Source: Streptomyces flaveus
GTDB taxonomy: Bacteria > Actinomycetota > Actinomycetes > Streptomycetales > Streptomycetaceae
Assembly (NCBI RefSeq): GCF_014647675.1
Contig: NZ_BMPQ01000007.1
Coordinates: forward strand, 201,249-265,248
Direction of reading: 5' to 3'
Length of the DNA stretch: 64,000 nt
The stretch's first letter is position 1; each line of letters opens with the position of its first letter. Below the pieces are notes generated by a model. That model saw only the letters and a list, made by a program, of their open reading frames with translations, ran no database searches and had not been told where the DNA came from. Shown here piece after piece: positions 16,341-24,092 of the stretch. The position numbers and the translations under genes are program-made.

Positions 16341-16451
16341 GTGCGCACCACCTATCGTCAGCCTGGCCGTGTGCCCCCGGAACTCCTTCTCCACGAGCGC
16401 GTCTACGTGGACCTCGCCCGCAACGCGAGCGCGCGCTGTCCGGTCTGTTGA
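16341..16451 (+). CDS. Putative cysteine-type leader peptide
   Basis: A 36-codon ORF starting with GTG whose end reads RVYVDLARNASARCPVC, with the last Cys codon directly before the stop. This matches the actinobacterial leader peptides typically written as ...HVDLxRxxSAxC..., found upstream of sulfur, cysteine and flavin-reductase genes. In mycobacteria, cysteine-rich upstream ORFs of this kind are reported to attenuate downstream genes. It lies 41 bp upstream of the flavin reductase at 16493, the expected place. No strong ribosome site is visible and it may be leaderless. Confidence 0.65.
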   Translation: MRTTYRQPGRVPPELLLHERVYVDLARNASARCPVC

Positions 16452-16492
16452 GCAGTCCAGGACCTCGTCGCCCCCTGCAGAAGGACAACTCC

Positions 16493-17002
16493 ATGACGGC
16501 CCTGCCCGGCCTCAGCACTCCCCAACTCGCCTCTCCCGACCTGCTCCGCTCCGTCTTCCGGCGGCACGCGGCCGGAGTCGCCGTGATCACCGCCCAGCGC
16601 GGCGGCAGCCCGGTCGGCTTCACCGCCACCTCGCTCACCTCCGTCTCGGCCGAGCCCCCGATGATCTCGTTCGGCATCGGCACGCACGCCTCGAGCTGGC
16701 CGGTGATCTCCGAGACGGAACACGTCGGCGTCCACATACTCGGCGAGCACCAGCGGGAGCTGGCCGCCACCTTCGCCCGCAGCGGCGCCGACCGTTTCGG
16801 CGCGGCCACAGGGTGGCGCCAGGGTCCGGAAGGGGTGCCCGTGCTCGACGACGTCCTGGCCTGGCTCGTGTGCCGGATCGTCGCGCGCGTACCCGCGGGG
16901 GACCACCGCGTCGTCCTCGCTGAGGTCGTCCTCGGGGATCCCACCGGCGCCGGGCGCCCACTGCTCTACCACCAGGGGCGCTTCCATGGTCTGCGCGACT
17001 GA
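16493..17002 (+). CDS. Flavin reductase-family protein
   Basis: FMN-binding flavin reductase (169 aa). Seen: LLRSVFRRHAAGVAVITAQ (residues 15-33), the FTATSLTSVSAEPPMISFGI core that binds flavin, and GDHRVVLAEVVLGD near the C terminus. It probably supplies reduced flavin to a partner monooxygenase, perhaps one in sulfur scavenging given the cysteine-type leader peptide upstream (inference). GAAGGA lies 7 nt before the ATG. Confidence 0.88.
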   Translation: MTALPGLSTPQLASPDLLRSVFRRHAAGVAVITAQRGGSPVGFTATSLTSVSAEPPMISFGIGTHASSWPVISETEHVGVHILGEHQRELAATFARSGADRFGAATGWRQGPEGVPVLDDVLAWLVCRIVARVPAGDHRVVLAEVVLGDPTGAGRPLLYHQGRFHGLRD

Positions 17003-17108
17003 GCGGCCCCGGCCCTGTGCATGAGCGTCGGATTCCGATTACGCTGCGTTGCAAAGGTCACAGTTCAAAGCGCTTGCTTAGCGGGCAAGAACTGGGTGTA
17101 CTGGCGAG

Positions 17109-17114
17109 TAATAT
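17109..17114 (+). promoter_or_regulatory. Candidate -10 element for etfBA
   Basis: TAATAT inside a markedly AT-rich island (about 17104-17120) in an otherwise GC-rich gap, 106 bp before the etfB start. No good -35 match at normal spacing is visible, so the sigma factor is unclear. Confidence 0.35.
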
Positions 17115-17219
17115 TTGGTTCGGAGCGCAGGCCGCCCCAACCGGGACGGGCCGCTTGAGGCGCCTATGCTGCCTGAAACAAAGCAGCTCGGAAATGACGA
17201 TTGCAGTAGGAGAGCCGGC

Positions 17220-18005
17220 GTGAGCTTGAGGATCGTTGTCACTGTGAAGTACGTGCCCGACGCCACTGGCGACCGGCACTTCGCCGATGACCTGACCGTC
17301 GACCGCGACGACGTGGACGGTCTGCTCTCGGAGCTCGACGAGTACGCGGTCGAGCAGGCACTGCAGATCGCCGACGAGGCCGACGACGCTGAGATCACCG
17401 TCCTGACGGTGGGCCCGGAGGACGCCAAGGACGCGCTCCGCAAGGCCCTGTCCATGGGCGCCGACAAGGCCATCCATGTCGAGGACGACGACCTGCACGG
17501 CACCGACGCGATCGGCACCTCGCTGGTGCTGGCCAAGGCGATCGAGAAGGCCGGCTATGACCTGGTCATCTCCGGCATGGCGTCCACCGACGGCACCATG
17601 GGTGTCGTCCCCGCGCTGGTGGCCGAGCGCCTGGGCGTCCCGCAGGTCACCCTGCTCTCCGAGGTCTCCGTCGAGGACGGCACGGTCAAGGGCCGCCGCG
17701 ACGGCGACTCCGCCTCCGAGCAGCTGGAGGCCTCCCTCCCGGCGGTCGTGTCCGTCACCGACCAGTCGGGCGAGGCGCGCTACCCGTCCTTCAAGGGCAT
17801 CATGGCCGCCAAGAAGAAGCCGGTGACCTCCTGGGACCTGTCCGACCTCGACATCGAGGCCGAGGAGGTCGGCCTGGAGGGCGCCTACACGGTCGTCGAC
17901 TCCGCCACAGAGCGCCCGGCGCGCACGGCCGGCACGATCGTCAAGGACGAGGGCGAGGGCGGCAAGCAGCTCGCTGAGTTCCTCGCGGGCCAGAAGTTCA
18001 TCTAA
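17220..18005 (+). CDS. etfB: Electron transfer flavoprotein subunit beta
   Basis: Beta subunit of ETF (261 aa), which accepts electrons from acyl-CoA dehydrogenases and passes them on towards the respiratory chain. Seen: IVVTVKYVPD at the N terminus, the ELDEYAVEQALQIADEADDAEI segment (quoted in part: ELDEYAVEQALQIAD) and GMASTDGTMGVVPALVAERLG, the conserved AMP-binding region. GTG 17220 has AGGAG 7 nt upstream. It is followed 54 bp later by etfA. The acyl-CoA dehydrogenases at 56407 and 61917 are plausible partners. Confidence 0.95.
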   Translation: MSLRIVVTVKYVPDATGDRHFADDLTVDRDDVDGLLSELDEYAVEQALQIADEADDAEITVLTVGPEDAKDALRKALSMGADKAIHVEDDDLHGTDAIGTSLVLAKAIEKAGYDLVISGMASTDGTMGVVPALVAERLGVPQVTLLSEVSVEDGTVKGRRDGDSASEQLEASLPAVVSVTDQSGEARYPSFKGIMAAKKKPVTSWDLSDLDIEAEEVGLEGAYTVVDSATERPARTAGTIVKDEGEGGKQLAEFLAGQKFI

Positions 18006-18059
18006 GGCCCAGCCCGCTTACCGCCCCTCATCTTTCGCAAGCAGGAGAGAAGAAGTCCC

Positions 18060-19022
18060 ATGGCTGAAGTTCTCGTCTACGTCGACCACGTGGACGGTGC
18101 CGTCCGCAAGCCCACCCTGGAGCTGCTGACCCTGGCCCGTCGCATCGGCGAGCCGGTCGCCGTCGCCCTCGGCGCGGGTGCCGCCGACACCGCCGCCGCG
18201 CTCGCCGAGCACGGCGCGACCCGCGTACTGACCGCCGACGCTCCTGAGTTCGCCGACTACCTGGTCGTACCGAAGGTGGACGCGCTGCAGGCCGCGTACG
18301 AGTCCGTCTCCCCGGCCGCCGTCCTTGTTCCCTCCTCGGCCGAGGGCAAGGAGATCGCCGCTCGCCTCGCGGTCCGTATCGGCTCGGGCATCATCACCGA
18401 CGCCATCGACCTGGAGGCCGGCGACGAGGGTCCGGTGGCCACGCAGTCGGTGTTCGCCGCCGGCTTCTCCACCAAGTCCCGTGTCTCCAAGGGCACTCCG
18501 GTCATCACGGTCAAGCCGAACAGCGCGGCCGTGGAGCCCGCCCCGGCTGCCGGCGCGGTCGAGGCTCTGTCCGTGACCTTCTCGGACAAGGCGACCGGCA
18601 CCAGGATCACGTCCCGTACGCCCCGTGAGTCCACCGGCCGCCCGGAGCTGACCGAGGCCGCGATCGTGGTCTCCGGCGGCCGTGGCGTCAACGGCGCGGA
18701 GAACTTCGCGATCATCGAGGCGCTCGCCGACTCCCTCGGCGCGGCCGTCGGCGCCTCGCGCGCCGCGGTGGACGCCGGCTGGTACCCGCACTCCAACCAG
18801 GTCGGCCAGACCGGCAAGTCCGTGTCCCCGCAGCTGTACATCGCCTCCGGTATCTCCGGCGCGATCCAGCACCGGGCCGGTATGCAGACCTCGAAGACGA
18901 TCGTGGCGGTCAACAAGGACGCCGAGGCCCCGATCTTCGACCTGGTCGACTACGGCGTGGTCGGCGACCTCTTCGAGGTCGTCCCGCAGCTTACCGAGGA
19001 GATCAAGACCCGCAAGGGCTGA
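18060..19022 (+). CDS. etfA: Electron transfer flavoprotein subunit alpha
   Basis: Alpha subunit of ETF (320 aa) that carries most of the FAD site. Seen: N-terminal VLVYVDHVDGAVRKPTLELL and the C-terminal FAD-binding signature GWYPHSNQVGQTGKSVSPQL followed by YIASGISGAIQHRAGM, both diagnostic. AGCAGGAGAGAAG lies just before the ATG. The operon ends at the hairpin 19040-19077. Confidence 0.95.
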   Translation: MAEVLVYVDHVDGAVRKPTLELLTLARRIGEPVAVALGAGAADTAAALAEHGATRVLTADAPEFADYLVVPKVDALQAAYESVSPAAVLVPSSAEGKEIAARLAVRIGSGIITDAIDLEAGDEGPVATQSVFAAGFSTKSRVSKGTPVITVKPNSAAVEPAPAAGAVEALSVTFSDKATGTRITSRTPRESTGRPELTEAAIVVSGGRGVNGAENFAIIEALADSLGAAVGASRAAVDAGWYPHSNQVGQTGKSVSPQLYIASGISGAIQHRAGMQTSKTIVAVNKDAEAPIFDLVDYGVVGDLFEVVPQLTEEIKTRKG

Positions 19023-19039
19023 GCACCATTGAGCAGTAC

Positions 19040-19077
19040 GAGGCCCCTGTGACCGTCGACGCGGTCACGGGGGCCTC
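19040..19077. terminator. Bidirectional terminator after etfA
   Basis: 16-bp stem (GAGGCCCCTGTGACCG / CGGTCACGGGGGCCTC, one G-T pair) with a 6-nt loop between the convergent etfA and EEP genes. Confidence 0.75.
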
Positions 19078-19103
19078 GGCTCATCCCGGGCTCGTGCCCG
19101 TGC

Positions 19104-20012
19104 TCAGCCCAGAGCCAGGGACGCCTGGACGGGCAGATGGTCGCTCGGGAACTGGCCGTTCGCGGAGAAGGTGTTGATCGAGGCCCGGTGCGCGGTGACG
19201 CCGGGAGTGGTGAGGACCCAGTCGATACGGTCGCCGTCCGGGATCAGTGGCCGGTAACCGTGGAAGGTCGCGTACAGCTTGCTCCGCTCGGCCGCCGTGT
19301 CCCAGGTGTCGACGAGGCCGGCGCCCAGCATCGTGTCGTAGACCGGGTTCTTGTGCGCGGCGACGTTGAAGTCGCCGGTCACCACCAGCGGCAGTGACCG
19401 GTCGAGGCCCGCGATGCGCTCGGCGATCAGCTGGGCGGCACGCGCGCGTGCGTTCTGGCTCGCGTTGTCGAGGTGGGTGTTGAGGAAGTGGAACTCCCGC
19501 TCCCCGTCGCGCAGATCGCGGAAGCGGACCCAGGTCACCATGCGGATGGAGCCGCCGCCCCAGGTGTTCGAGCCGATGACGTTGGGTGTGTCGGAGAGCC
19601 AGAAGTGGTCGTACTCCACGGGGGCGAGCCGGCGGGTGTCGTAGAAGATCGCCATGAACTCGTCGCGGCTGCCGCCCGCGCGGCCCGTGCCGATCCAGTC
19701 GAAGTTCGGTCCGAGGTCGGCCTCGATGTCGCGCACCTGCTGGTAGAGGCCTTCCTGAGTGCCGATGACATGGAGGCTTTCGCGGCGCAGCAGTTCGCGC
19801 GTCACGGGGCGGCGGGCGGCCCAGCTGTTGGGTTCGCTGGTGCTCGCGTACCGCAGATTGAACGACATGACTTCCAGGCGGCGGCTGGATCTGTCCGGCG
19901 CCGCGGCGGTCGCGGTGAGGGGTGCTGTACTGGACAGAGGCAGGGCGACCGCGGCGGCGATGGCGGTCTTCAGGCCCAGACGACGCGTGACTCGGCTGTG
20001 CTTGATGGGCAC
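19104..20012 (-). CDS. Secreted endonuclease/exonuclease/phosphatase family protein
   Basis: EEP-fold phosphodiesterase (302 aa) with an N-terminal export signal (TRRLGLKTAIAAAVALPL, residues 9-26, possibly Tat). Seen: VMSFNLRYAS, TQEGLYQQV (metal-binding Glu), FLNTHLDNAS, VTGDFNVAAH (catalytic Asp-x-Asn) and SDHLPVQASL (final His), which is the full EEP motif set. The substrate could be nucleic acid, a phospholipid or a phosphosugar. GTG 20012 has GGAG 7 nt upstream. Released outside the cell or on its surface. Confidence 0.9.
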   Translation of the reverse strand: MPIKHSRVTRRLGLKTAIAAAVALPLSSTAPLTATAAAPDRSSRRLEVMSFNLRYASTSEPNSWAARRPVTRELLRRESLHVIGTQEGLYQQVRDIEADLGPNFDWIGTGRAGGSRDEFMAIFYDTRRLAPVEYDHFWLSDTPNVIGSNTWGGGSIRMVTWVRFRDLRDGEREFHFLNTHLDNASQNARARAAQLIAERIAGLDRSLPLVVTGDFNVAAHKNPVYDTMLGAGLVDTWDTAAERSKLYATFHGYRPLIPDGDRIDWVLTTPGVTAHRASINTFSANGQFPSDHLPVQASLALG

Positions 20013-20191
20013 GGGAGGGCTCCTTCGGTGGCGGATGCCGGGCGAGTCGTGCGCATCGCAGTGTCGGAGTTGGGCGTGAACATGTCGAGATCCCGCGGTG
20101 ACTACGGAGGGAAGTCCCGGGTGGGTCTGGGCGGAGGAGGGTGTTGACCAGCGGGAAGGTCCGCGGATAACTTCGCTCTACGGATTGTTGA

Positions 20192-20206
20192 TTCCGGCCA
20201 GCGGAA
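20192..20206. promoter_or_regulatory. Inverted repeat TTCCG-N5-CGGAA upstream of the aldolase-like gene
   Basis: Perfect 5-bp arms, TTCCG (20192-20196) and CGGAA (20202-20206), 19 bp before the ATG at 20225. A related half (CTACGGAT) lies at about 20178. The size and symmetry fit an IclR- or similar dimeric regulator site close to or inside the 5' UTR. The regulator is not in this window. Confidence 0.4.
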
Positions 20207-20224
20207 ACTGGAGAGGGTGTCGGG

Positions 20225-21529
20225 ATGGGCCAGGGCGCGCAGGAGAAGGTGACGACGAGCCTCGCGGGCGCCGTCAGCGAGGAGATCAGCGCCTCCCTCG
20301 CTCCGGTCGATGCCGAACTGGAGCGCCGTTACCCCGGAGATCCGGGCACCCGCCAGCCCGTCCACACCGTCTACGTCCCCGGGGACGTGTTCGCCGCCGA
20401 CACCATCCGCTCCTGGGGCGACCAGGCCCTCGCTGCCCTCGACGAACACGCCCCGGACGCCGCCTCGTTCGCCGCCGTCCTCGGCCTCGCCGACGAGCTG
20501 GCCGAGCCCGTCCACGCCCGCGTACGGGCCAAGCTGGAGCACGAGCCCATCGAGGATCTGCGCGTCGACTTCGAGGACGGTTACGGCCCGCGCCCCGACG
20601 CCGAGGAGGACGAAGCCGCCGCCCGTGCCGCGCGGCTGGTCTCGGAAGCGTACGAGAAGGGCACGGCCGCCCCGTACATGGGCATCCGTATGAAGTGCAT
20701 GGAGGCGCCGGTACGCGACCGGGGCATCCGGACGCTCGACATCTTCCTGACCGGGCTGATGGAGGCCGGCGGACTGCCCGAAGGTCTGGTGCTCACGCTG
20801 CCGAAGGTGACGTACGCCGAGCAGGTCACCGCGATGGTGCGGCTGCTGGAGGAGTTCGAGAAGGCGCATCACCTCGAACCGGGGCGGATCGGGTTCGAGA
20901 TCCAGATCGAGACCAGCCAGGCCATCCTCGCCACTGACGGCACCGCGACCGTCGCGCGGATGATCCAGGCCGCCGAGGGCCGTGCCACCGGGTTGCATTA
21001 CGGCACCTTCGACTACAGCGCCTGCCTCGGCGTCAGCGCCGCCCACCAGGCGAGTGATCATCCGGCAGCCGACCACGCGAAGGCGATCATGCAGGTCGCG
21101 GCGGCGGGTACCGGCGTACGGGTCTCGGACGGCTCCACCAACGTCCTTCCTGTGGGCCCGACTTCGAAGGTCCACGACGCCTGGCGGCTGCACTACGGCC
21201 TCACCCGCCGGGCTCTGGCCCGCGCCTACTACCAGGGCTGGGACATGCACCCGCGCCACATCCCGACCCGGTACGCCGCCGTGTTCGCCTTCTATCGCGA
21301 GGGCTTCGAGCAGGCCGCGTCGCGCCTCACCCGCTACGTCAACCGCGCGGGCGGCGACGTGATGGACGAACCCGCGACCGCCAAGGCGCTCAGCGGCTAC
21401 CTGCTGCGGGGCCTGGACTGCGGTGCCCTGGACATCGCGGAGGTGGCGCGTGTGACGGGTCTGACCCGTGTGGACCTGGAGGGTTACGCGGCGCCGAGGC
21501 GGGGCGATCTGACGGTTTCCGCCAAGTGA
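20225..21529 (+). CDS. HpcH/HpaI aldolase / citrate lyase-like protein (DUF6986)
   Basis: A 434-aa TIM-barrel protein related to the citrate lyase beta / HpcH aldolase superfamily and, I believe, DUF6986. Seen: RVDFEDGYGPRPDAEEDEAA (metal-binding Glu-Asp), GFEIQIETSQAIL (Glu of the barrel centre) and ATGLHYGTFDYSACLGV (catalytic Asp region). It has a long N-terminal extension compared with HpcH. The reaction is presumably C-C cleavage or condensation on a CoA ester or keto acid; no neighbour defines the pathway. Confidence 0.82.
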   Translation: MGQGAQEKVTTSLAGAVSEEISASLAPVDAELERRYPGDPGTRQPVHTVYVPGDVFAADTIRSWGDQALAALDEHAPDAASFAAVLGLADELAEPVHARVRAKLEHEPIEDLRVDFEDGYGPRPDAEEDEAAARAARLVSEAYEKGTAAPYMGIRMKCMEAPVRDRGIRTLDIFLTGLMEAGGLPEGLVLTLPKVTYAEQVTAMVRLLEEFEKAHHLEPGRIGFEIQIETSQAILATDGTATVARMIQAAEGRATGLHYGTFDYSACLGVSAAHQASDHPAADHAKAIMQVAAAGTGVRVSDGSTNVLPVGPTSKVHDAWRLHYGLTRRALARAYYQGWDMHPRHIPTRYAAVFAFYREGFEQAASRLTRYVNRAGGDVMDEPATAKALSGYLLRGLDCGALDIAEVARVTGLTRVDLEGYAAPRRGDLTVSAK

Positions 21530-21648
21530 CCGAGAACGTCCTCGTCAAGTAGCGGGCCTGTCACAGGAGTTGCCACTGGCGCGCGCTGTCACCCCTGGCA
21601 CCTAGGCTGTACGGGAGTTGATGGGTGTGTCACAGGAACGGGGCAGCG

Positions 21649-23340
21649 GTGTCTTCGGGGGAGAACGAACACACGGACGGGATCGGCCGACTCCTCGCCG
21701 GGCGCTATCGGGTCGTGGCCCAGCTTGGACGCGGCGGTATGGGCATTGTCTGGCGGGCCCATGACGAGGTGCTGGGCCGAGAGGTCGCGGTCAAGGAACT
21801 GCGGACGTACACCGACGCCGCAGCGCCCGAACTGGCCGACCTGGGGCGCAGGATGCAGCGCGAGGCGCGCGCGGCGGCCCGCGTGCGCCACCCCGGAGTC
21901 ATCGCCGTGCACGACGTGGCCGAGGTCGACGGGCGTCCGCTGATCGTCATGGAGCTGGTCGACGGGCCCTCCCTGGACGATGTCCTGCGTGAGCAGGGCC
22001 CCCGTGAACCGCGCGAGGCCGCCGAGATCGGCGCGAAGGTCATGGACGCGCTGGCCGCGGCCCACCAGGCCGGAGTCCTGCACCGCGACGTGAAGCCCGG
22101 CAACATCCTGCTCGACCGTTCCGGCCGCGTGGTCCTCACCGACTTCGGCATCGCGACGATGGAGGACCCCGGCGACGGCTCCACCACGCATCTCACCCGA
22201 AGCGGTGAACTGGTCGGCTCCCTGGACTACTTGGCGCCCGAGCGCGCCCAGGGCCACGACTTCGGGCCCGCCTCCGACGTGTGGGCCCTGGGCGCCACGC
22301 TGTACGCGGCCGTCGAGGGCACCTCGCCGTTCCGCCGTACGTCGACCTGGTCCACGCTCACCGCGATCGTGGCCGAACCGCTGCCGGAGCCACGGGCCTC
22401 CGGGCCGCTGGGCCCCGTACTGCAGGAGCTGATGCAGAAGCAGCCGCAGGACCGGCCGGACGCCGACCGGGCACGCGAGCTGCTGGAAGCCGTGGCGCAG
22501 ATCCCTGACCAGGACGCCGCGACCACCAACCTGCGCGGATCCGCACCGAAGCAACGCGAGGCCACCGAGCGGAGTGTCCCGGCGGTACCGCCCGGCTTCG
22601 GGGCTCCGGGCTCGGCCGGGCCGGGCCCCGGAGCGCCACAGCCTCAGGACGGGGCCACCGCCTCCGACGGCGGCCCCCGGCGTCGTAAGGCCCGAGTCCT
22701 TCTCGCCGCCGCTGCCGTCGCCGTCGTCCTGGCCGCGACCGGCGTCTCCGTGGCCCTGCTGACCGACTCCGACGACTCCAAGACGGCCGGGCGGCCTTCG
22801 GCCTCCCGGGAAGCCGGCGACTCCCCGTCCTCGGCAGGCCCCAGTCGTGGCACGGTGGACGCGTCGGACGACCCTGAGTCCGACCCCACCCAGCAGGGCG
22901 ACCAGCAGTCCTCGCCCGCGCCCGGGAAGCCGGAGCGCCCGGAGGCCGCCGAGCCGACGAAGAAGGCCCCCGCCCCCTCGCCGGGCCCCACCGAGGGCGG
23001 CGGTGCCACAGGCGGCGGCAACTCGGGCGGCACGAGCGGCGGCGGCTCCAGCCCCGCTCCCGTCTGCAGTCCCATCGGCGGCGGCAAGTACAACTGCGAG
23101 GTCTGGCGCGCCGCCGCGTCCTACACCGCGGACGGAGCCGAGGTCGGCATCCTCAAGGCGGGCACCAACTACTTCTACTGCCAGCAGAACCTGGGCCGCC
23201 GCGAGACCTATGACGAGTGGACGAACATCTGGTGGGCGAAGACGGACGACGACAGCGGCAACAAGAACGTCTTCATCAGCGACGTCTACATCGAAGGTGG
23301 CGACAACGACGCACCGGTGCCGGGATTGCCGGAATGCTGA
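21649..23340 (+). CDS. Transmembrane Ser/Thr protein kinase
   Basis: PknB-type kinase (563 aa). Seen: Gly-rich loop LGRGGMGIVWRA, VAVKEL (Lys49), HRDVKPGNILL (Asp147) and TDFGIATM (residue 165). A disordered Pro-rich linker leads to a membrane helix at about residues 350-368 (ARVLLAAAAVAVVLAATGV). The outer domain has no PASTA repeats: after another Pro/Gly-rich linker comes a roughly 85-residue Cys-containing domain (CSPIGGGKYNCEVW to the C-terminal GLPEC) that resembles a bacterial SH3-like sensor. GTG 21649 is the preferred start. The 3' end overlaps the convergent next gene by 55 bp. Confidence 0.92.
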   Translation: MSSGENEHTDGIGRLLAGRYRVVAQLGRGGMGIVWRAHDEVLGREVAVKELRTYTDAAAPELADLGRRMQREARAAARVRHPGVIAVHDVAEVDGRPLIVMELVDGPSLDDVLREQGPREPREAAEIGAKVMDALAAAHQAGVLHRDVKPGNILLDRSGRVVLTDFGIATMEDPGDGSTTHLTRSGELVGSLDYLAPERAQGHDFGPASDVWALGATLYAAVEGTSPFRRTSTWSTLTAIVAEPLPEPRASGPLGPVLQELMQKQPQDRPDADRARELLEAVAQIPDQDAATTNLRGSAPKQREATERSVPAVPPGFGAPGSAGPGPGAPQPQDGATASDGGPRRRKARVLLAAAAVAVVLAATGVSVALLTDSDDSKTAGRPSASREAGDSPSSAGPSRGTVDASDDPESDPTQQGDQQSSPAPGKPERPEAAEPTKKAPAPSPGPTEGGGATGGGNSGGTSGGGSSPAPVCSPIGGGKYNCEVWRAAASYTADGAEVGILKAGTNYFYCQQNLGRRETYDEWTNIWWAKTDDDSGNKNVFISDVYIEGGDNDAPVPGLPEC

Positions 23341-24089
23341 GCGCGTACGTACTTCTCCAGGCCGGAAGCCGTCGTCCACCCCTCCTCGGCGAACAGCCGG
23401 GTGCCGCGCATGCACAGGGCCTGGTCGCCGCGCGCGCGGACGCAGAACTCCTCGGGTGTGGAGCCGAACAGTTCCCTCAACCGCGGTGACTCGGCGAGGA
23501 GTTCGGTGAGCAGCGCATGCTCGCCGAGGTGCCTGCGCGGGGTCCCGGAGCCGTTGTGGAGGACGCCACGGCGGTTGACGTAGAGATGGGCGCCGTCGAG
23601 CAGCTCGCCCGACTCCAGCTCGATGGGAACGTCGGCAGATGGCAGCAGCACACGGTCGTACGCACCCGATGGCGCGGTGACTCCCTCGCTCCTGTCGATC
23701 GCGTCGAGCTGCGCCGGGTTCAGCCAGGTGAGGAACAACTCCCGGGTGAGTCCGGGAGCGCGGAAGGGCGAGGCGGACACGTAACCGAGCCCGGTGATAT
23801 GCGCGGAGACACCGATCTCGATGCCCGTGACCTTCGCCTTCACCAGGGGGATGGGTGCGGTGACCCCGTACTCCCGCATCTTGTGCCGGAGTTGGGCGGG
23901 GCAGGCGTTGGAGCCGACCGCGAGGACCGGGACGCGGTCCTCGAAGGTGAGGCGGGTCAGCGGCAACAACCGGTCGCCGTCCAGGAGTCCGGACTCCTCG
24001 GGCCAGGCGCCCGGATAGGTCAGGGGGTGGTCGCGCGGGGCCTCGGCGAGGCCGAGTGCCGTGAGGGTGCGGTGATCCGGATACGTCAT
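23286..24089 (-). CDS. Conserved protein, gamma-glutamylcyclotransferase-like fold suspected
   Basis: A 267-aa protein. I do not recognise a named family with certainty. The motif VPVLAVGSNACPAQLRHKM (about residue 52) resembles the YGSN substrate loop of gamma-glutamylcyclotransferase/BtrG-like proteins, with Val-Gly-Ser-Asn here, and a DGAHLYVNRRGVLHNGS segment follows. Function unproven. Its last 55 bp overlap the 3' end of the kinase gene on the other strand. Upstream, 3 bp separate it from the LacI repressor gene, so the two are probably one operon. Confidence 0.72.
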   Translation of the reverse strand: MTYPDHRTLTALGLAEAPRDHPLTYPGAWPEESGLLDGDRLLPLTRLTFEDRVPVLAVGSNACPAQLRHKMREYGVTAPIPLVKAKVTGIEIGVSAHITGLGYVSASPFRAPGLTRELFLTWLNPAQLDAIDRSEGVTAPSGAYDRVLLPSADVPIELESGELLDGAHLYVNRRGVLHNGSGTPRRHLGEHALLTELLAESPRLRELFGSTPEEFCVRARGDQALCMRGTRLFAEEGWTTASGLEKYVRAQHSGNPGTGASLSPPSM

Positions 24090-24092
24090 CGG

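Noticed and set aside
21560..21638. Three TGTCAC copies before the Ser/Thr kinase gene as an operator array
   Set aside because: The spacing is irregular (about 27 and 41 bp) and the surrounding bases differ; probably chance.
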